A stretch of DNA of 7,347 nucleotides from an archaeon (GTDB lineage Archaea; Nanobdellota; Nanobdellia; Woesearchaeales; JAHJEM01), in NCBI GenBank assembly GCA_020057445.1, contig JAGVFV010000126.1:1-7347 (forward strand), in the 5' to 3' direction. The notes beneath the pieces are model-generated. The model had not been told where the DNA came from, ran no database searches, and saw only the letters and a list, made by a program, of their open reading frames with translations. Position 1 is the first letter of the stretch. Every line of letters begins with the position of its first letter. The translations under genes and the position numbers were made by a program. This document shows, one piece after another, positions 5,550 through 7,347 of the stretch.

Positions 5550-5660
5550 CGCTCAATGATCCGTTTCTCATTCTCGCTTGCGCTTTTTGCATCTATTGCT
5601 TTGCACATCTGTATCGACTTCGTGTTTCCAAGCTTTAGGTATTGGATATTTACAAGCTGA
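5549..5660 (+). pseudogene. Second copy of the YdjM-like gene 3' end (orphan C-terminus)
   Basis: From 5562 the frame encodes 32 residues ending FRYWIFTS and TGA at 5658-5660. It parallels the FRWWIFTS end of the upstream gene and retains the HICID motif. Only Gly-to-Ser and Trp-to-Tyr differ over the last 32 residues, while several codons differ silently (AGA/AGG, TTC/TTT, ACG/ACA, AGT/AGC), and the stop changes from TAG to TGA. No N-terminal half, promoter or start codon precedes it. It is therefore a gene-end fragment or silent cassette rather than an independent gene. The competing frame at 5456-5638 is the out-of-frame reading of the same repeat. Confidence 0.65.
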
Positions 5661-5675
5661 TTCCGTTCAGTGCAG

Positions 5676-5703
5676 ATGGGACTTCGCGAAGCGAATGTCC
5701 CAT
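5676..5703 (+). repeat. Hairpin in unit 2 (shared sequence)
   Basis: Identical to 5490-5517: a twelve-pair stem with one bulged T and a GAA loop, again just downstream of a gene-end stop codon. The surrounding identity is 43 bases (5670-5712). Confidence 0.75.
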
Positions 5704-5718
5704 ACTTCGCTTCGGTGC

Positions 5719-5734
5719 GAGCTGACGCCAGCTC
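5719..5734 (+). repeat. Second hairpin of unit 2
   Basis: GAGCTG (5719-5724) pairs with CAGCTC (5729-5734) around ACGC. It ends exactly where the third gene-end remnant starts. Confidence 0.55.
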
Positions 5735-5755
5735 TGGTGGATATTTACGAGTTAA
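5735..5755 (+). pseudogene. Third remnant of the gene 3' end
   Basis: These 21 bases encode WWIFTS and a TAA stop. They match unit 1 (5457-5477) at 19 of 21 positions; one of the two differences is silent (TTC to TTT) and the other changes the stop from TAG to TAA. They are less like unit 2. Nothing upstream in this frame resembles the rest of the gene. Confidence 0.6.
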
Positions 5756-5912
5756 AGCCAAAAGGCTGTCATGGGAAATCTGTCTGTCATTATTAACGAA
5801 GAGATGAAGAAACTATGCCGTGCATGGCACGGCACCCTCCCGCGCTGTCGCGCGGGCTTTTGCAAAGCGATATTTGCGCGTACGCGCAAACATGTGCCAC
5901 GCTAAGCGTGGC
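5756..5912. repeat. Cluster of short-loop GC-rich hairpins
   Basis: Five palindromes follow in a row after the third gene-end remnant: AGCC-AAAA-GGCT (5756-5767), GCCGTGC-ATG-GCACGGC (5817-5833), CCCGCGC-TGTC-GCGCGGG (5839-5856), the perfect 18-base palindrome TTTGCGCGTACGCGCAAA (5873-5890) and GCCACGC-TAA-GCGTGGC (5896-5912). They have different sequences but similar size, with 7-9 bp stems in the last four. No convincing ORF, tRNA or CRISPR-type repeat is present. Bases 5913-5965 up to the next promoter show nothing further. Confidence 0.7.
5839..5861 (+). terminator. Intrinsic-terminator-like hairpin and T run
   Basis: A seven-pair GC stem (CCCGCGC/GCGCGGG, TGTC loop) is followed directly by CTTTT. 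It would suit termination of transcripts coming from the YdjM-like gene region. Archaeal termination relies mainly on T runs, so the role of the stem is uncertain. Confidence 0.35.
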
Positions 5913-5967
5913 TCATATCGTCTCTCAATGATTTTCGTTCCGTAAGTATGCTGATATCGTAAGAAAA

Positions 5968-5975
5968 CATAAAAA
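5968..5975 (+). promoter_or_regulatory. TATA-like box for the 5999 operon
   Basis: CATAAAAA is centred about 27 bases before the ATG at 5999, giving a leaderless mRNA for the two-gene operon. Confidence 0.45.
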
Positions 5976-5998
5976 CCCTACCTCACTTTGCTCTCTTC

Positions 5999-6196
5999 AT
6001 GTTCATCTCCGTCCACCCATCGGTAAGCGCGGCAGGGATATTCCTTATCCTCCTGCTCTTAGGACTCCTCATCATGTACGAGCTCTTGCCTGAGCAGAAA
6101 AAGATGCGGGTGAAGGGAGTGCTCCTCGCGTGCATCCTTGTACTGCTCGCTGGCGCTGTGCTCGTCTTTACGAATCGCCTGGAGGAGATCATATGA
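5999..6196 (+). CDS. Small two-helix membrane protein, unknown function
   Basis: This 65-residue protein is nearly all membrane: helix 1 at about residues 9-29 and helix 2 at about 40-58, joined by a short basic loop (EQKKMRVKG). By the positive-inside rule that loop faces the cytoplasm. No family is recognised. Its stop overlaps the next gene's start as ATGA (6193-6196), so it is translationally coupled to the CPBP-like protein and may be its partner; that is inference. The start is supported by the TATA-like box 27 bases upstream. Confidence 0.7.
   Translation: MFISVHPSVSAAGIFLILLLLGLLIMYELLPEQKKMRVKGVLLACILVLLAGAVLVFTNRLEEII
6181..6186 (+). promoter_or_regulatory. Shine-Dalgarno site for the CPBP-like gene
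   Basis: GGAGGA lies six bases before the ATG at 6193. It decides this start over longer in-frame alternatives inside the upstream gene, and shows that internal operon genes here can use Shine-Dalgarno pairing. Confidence 0.7.
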
Positions 6197-6858
6197 AGGT
6201 TCTTCATGCGATGCGGCCTGCACTCTTCATGCTTATGGTCATCTTCGCAGAGATCGCGTTCAAGGCAGACCAGAAGGTCGGCATCATTTCATATGGCATC
6301 CTCTTCATCGCCGGCCTCATCACCTACCTGCTCTGGCAGGATAATTTCCTTGGCGCTCTTCTTGCCATCCCCCTCCTTCGTCTTGTCGGCTCTGGCATCG
6401 CGGCGAGTTTCGAGGTGAAGCTGCTCATCCTCTCTGTCTTGCTTCTCGTCTACATCGTCGTTGTGCATCTTCATGCGCCATTTGATTTTTTGCATAGGAC
6501 GATGCGTCCGCTTGGCATCTTCTTGGCGATCGGTTTAGGAGTGGTCTTTGGGCTTGCGATGCAGCGTGTGTCTTCGTTTGGCCAGAATTCCCTTCTTGTC
6601 ACTGCAGTGCTTTGCGCAGCTCTTGCAGAGGAGGTACTTCGAGCTTCGCTCCTCTCTGTGCAAAGAAAAGCAGGCATGATCGTCCTTTCCTCCCTATTGT
6701 TTGGCCTGCTCGTCTCTGGTTCATTTCTCGTCCTTGGATTAGGGTTCTTGTTCAGCATCGCGGCAAGTTTCCTGTATGTGAAGGAGAAGCATCTGTTCTT
6801 GCCTGTCATAGCCCATATGATCGCAGCAATAATTATGGTGATGCCGAAATTCTTTTGA
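6193..6858 (+). CDS. Degenerate CPBP/CAAX-type intramembrane protease homologue
   Basis: This 221-residue, highly hydrophobic protein has about seven or eight predicted membrane helices and a C-terminal half resembling the CPBP (ABI, Rce1-like) family. Motif 1 is present but altered: A145-E-E-V-L-R150, against the usual EExxxR. The motif 2 region FGLLVSG (170-176) lacks the usual His after FxxxH. Motif 3 retains H208 in LPVIAHMIAA but lacks the usual following Asn. The Glu pair and one His remain, so activity is doubtful; it may be a pseudoprotease or a divergent member. Active members cleave prenylated or other membrane substrates. It is coupled to the 65-codon gene by ATGA, and GGAGGA precedes its start. 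A T7 run lies downstream at 6931-6937. The family call rests on motif spacing and topology. Confidence 0.6.
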   Translation: MKVLHAMRPALFMLMVIFAEIAFKADQKVGIISYGILFIAGLITYLLWQDNFLGALLAIPLLRLVGSGIAASFEVKLLILSVLLLVYIVVVHLHAPFDFLHRTMRPLGIFLAIGLGVVFGLAMQRVSSFGQNSLLVTAVLCAALAEEVLRASLLSVQRKAGMIVLSSLLFGLLVSGSFLVLGLGFLFSIAASFLYVKEKHLFLPVIAHMIAAIIMVMPKFF

Positions 6859-6887
6859 GCATCTTCGCATTTTGTGAAAAAAGATGC
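6859..6887 (+). terminator. Hairpin directly after the CPBP-like stop codon
   Basis: GCATCTT (6859-6865) pairs with AAGATGC (6881-6887). An alternative inner pairing, TTCGCA with TGTGAA, is also possible. The stem starts on the base after the TGA. No T run follows at once, so it may be a 3'-end stabiliser rather than a terminator. Confidence 0.35.
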
Positions 6888-6903
6888 GGGAAGCATTGAA
6901 ACC

Positions 6904-6933
6904 TTTCCGGTTTCTAGAGGATATTTCCGGTTT
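6904..6933. promoter_or_regulatory. Paired TTTCCGGTTT direct repeats, possible operator
   Basis: TTTCCGGTTT occurs at 6904-6913 and 6924-6933, exactly 20 bases apart (about two helical turns). Both copies are just upstream of the TATA box at 6947-6954. The spacing would place two regulator subunits on one DNA face. Function is inferred from position only. Confidence 0.35.
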
Positions 6934-6937
6934 TTTT
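6931..6937 (+). terminator. T7 run, probable archaeal terminator of the 5999 operon
   Basis: Seven consecutive T residues follow CCGG, 73 bases after the CPBP-like stop. T runs of this length terminate archaeal RNA polymerase. It overlaps the second TTTCCGGTTT repeat, so the same bases could be read in two ways. Confidence 0.4.
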
Positions 6938-6946
6938 ACCGCAAGG

Positions 6947-6954
6947 CATATATT
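6947..6954 (+). promoter_or_regulatory. TATA box for the lamin-tail-domain gene
   Basis: CATATATT is centred about 39 bases before the ATG at 6990. The predicted start site is near 6977, leaving a leader of about 13 bases that contains GGTGAT (6979-6984). This is the only operon-leading gene here with a leader and a Shine-Dalgarno site. Confidence 0.5.
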
Positions 6955-6989
6955 GATCATCATGTTGTATGTTGTTCGGGTGATTTAAA

Positions 6990-7347
6990 ATGAGATGGTA
7001 TGTGTTTATCATGTGCAGTGTGTGTTTGGCACCATGGGCCTTTGGCCTTGAATTGACAGAGATCATGTATAATCCCGTCGGGACAGATACTGGCCACGAA
7101 TGGGTGGAGTTTAGGGCTGACGAGTCCCTCAATCTCTCGAAGATCAAGTTCAATGACAATGAGGGAAACCACCTTGTCAGCATCTTCCAGGGAAACGCGA
7201 TGGTCGAGCCTGATGAATATGTCATCATCACGAACAATGCGTCCGCATTCCTGCAGGAACATGCCGGTTTTTCAGGGACAATCCTGCAGTCATCGTTCTC
7301 GCTTTCCAATACAGGAGAGCAGGTGGGCATCGTGGATGACACGAGCG
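6990..7347 (+). CDS. Secreted lamin-tail-domain (LTD) protein, 5' part only
   Basis: The open frame runs from 6990 off the window end; 119 codons are visible with no stop. Residues 1-19 (MRWYVFIMCSVCLAPWAFG) form a probable signal peptide with only one basic residue. The next part matches a lamin tail domain: LELTEIMYNPVGTDTGHEWVEFRA (20-43), then NLSKIKFNDNEGN, the turn EPDEYVIITNN and the closing LSNTGEQVGIVDD. LTD is an immunoglobulin-like fold found in many secreted or surface proteins of bacteria and archaea, often joined to nucleases or other repeats, so what follows outside the window will decide the role. The start is supported by GGTGAT five bases upstream and by the TATA box. The CPBP-like gene upstream is a separate unit. 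Confidence 0.85.
   Translation, partial: MRWYVFIMCSVCLAPWAFGLELTEIMYNPVGTDTGHEWVEFRADESLNLSKIKFNDNEGNHLVSIFQGNAMVEPDEYVIITNNASAFLQEHAGFSGTILQSSFSLSNTGEQVGIVDDTS

Larger units (their letters stand above)
5549..5734 (+). repeat. Direct repeat unit 2
   Basis: Second tandem unit. It contains the second gene-end copy (5549-5660), the shared hairpin (5676-5703) and a unit-specific hairpin (5719-5734). It is three bases longer than unit 1 because of a small indel between the stop codon and the shared hairpin. Confidence 0.85.

Noticed and set aside
5456..5638. Forward frame after the first stop as a separate gene
   Set aside because: It is the out-of-frame reading of repeat unit 2; it contains Cys-rich nonsense where the other frame has the conserved C-terminus.
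5474..5761. 95-codon minus-strand frame across the repeats
   Set aside because: It only reads through the two repeat units in antisense, duplicating its own sequence, and has no promoter or family match.
5756..5912. CRISPR array
   Set aside because: The palindromes differ from one another in sequence and there is no regular repeat-spacer period.
6130..6192. Upstream in-frame extension of the CPBP-like gene
   Set aside because: It reads Cys/Arg-rich sequence inside the preceding gene. The ATG at 6193 has ATGA coupling and GGAGGA six bases upstream.

Overview
The window looks archaeal. It carries Cbf5, the archaeal/eukaryotic-type pseudouridine synthase with a PUA domain, and a probable DUF357 protein, a family known from archaea. 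Almost every operon-leading gene has a TATA-like box centred 26-29 bases upstream of its start codon, which predicts leaderless mRNAs. Compact gene packing (ATGA and TAATG overlaps, convergent stop codons that abut or overlap) and many small unrecognised proteins suit a reduced-genome lineage such as a DPANN archaeon (Woesearchaeota or Pacearchaeota type). That finer placement is inference.

Layout from left to right. Bases 89-1122 (+) hold a small membrane/coiled-coil protein and a stand-alone NAD(P)H-hydrate epimerase domain. Bases 1123-2967 (-) form one tight operon read right to left: PIN-domain nuclease, DUF357-like helical protein, and two paralogous bacterial-type PH-domain (bPH2/DUF304) membrane proteins. 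Bases 3060-3533 (+) encode a minimal VIT1/CCC1-like transporter that overlaps Cbf5 (3530-4477, -) tail to tail. Between Cbf5 and the next gene lies a 118-base nested inverted repeat (4554-4671). It begins where a minus-strand transcript from a perfectly palindromic TATA box (4695-4706) should start, so it may be an undescribed structured RNA sharing a divergent promoter with an unrecognised 139-codon gene (4727-5146).

Bases 5189-5998 are the oddest part. A small YdjM/DUF457-like membrane hydrolase gene is frameshifted near its 3' end. That 3' end is then repeated downstream, once over about 110 bases (5549-5660) and again as a 21-base remnant (5735-5755). Each copy ends in its own stop codon, and hairpins separate the copies; one hairpin sits inside a 43-base sequence present twice. 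The array is followed by a run of short-loop GC-rich hairpins (5756-5912). The remaining window holds a two-gene membrane operon (a 65-codon two-helix protein and a degenerate CPBP-type protease homologue, 5999-6858). It ends in the start of a secreted lamin-tail-domain protein (6990 onward), the only leading gene with both a short leader and a Shine-Dalgarno site.

No complete metabolic or defence system is visible. The genes are housekeeping (RNA modification, cofactor repair), membrane-associated, or unknown. The features most worth following are the 3'-end repeat array and the candidate RNA.
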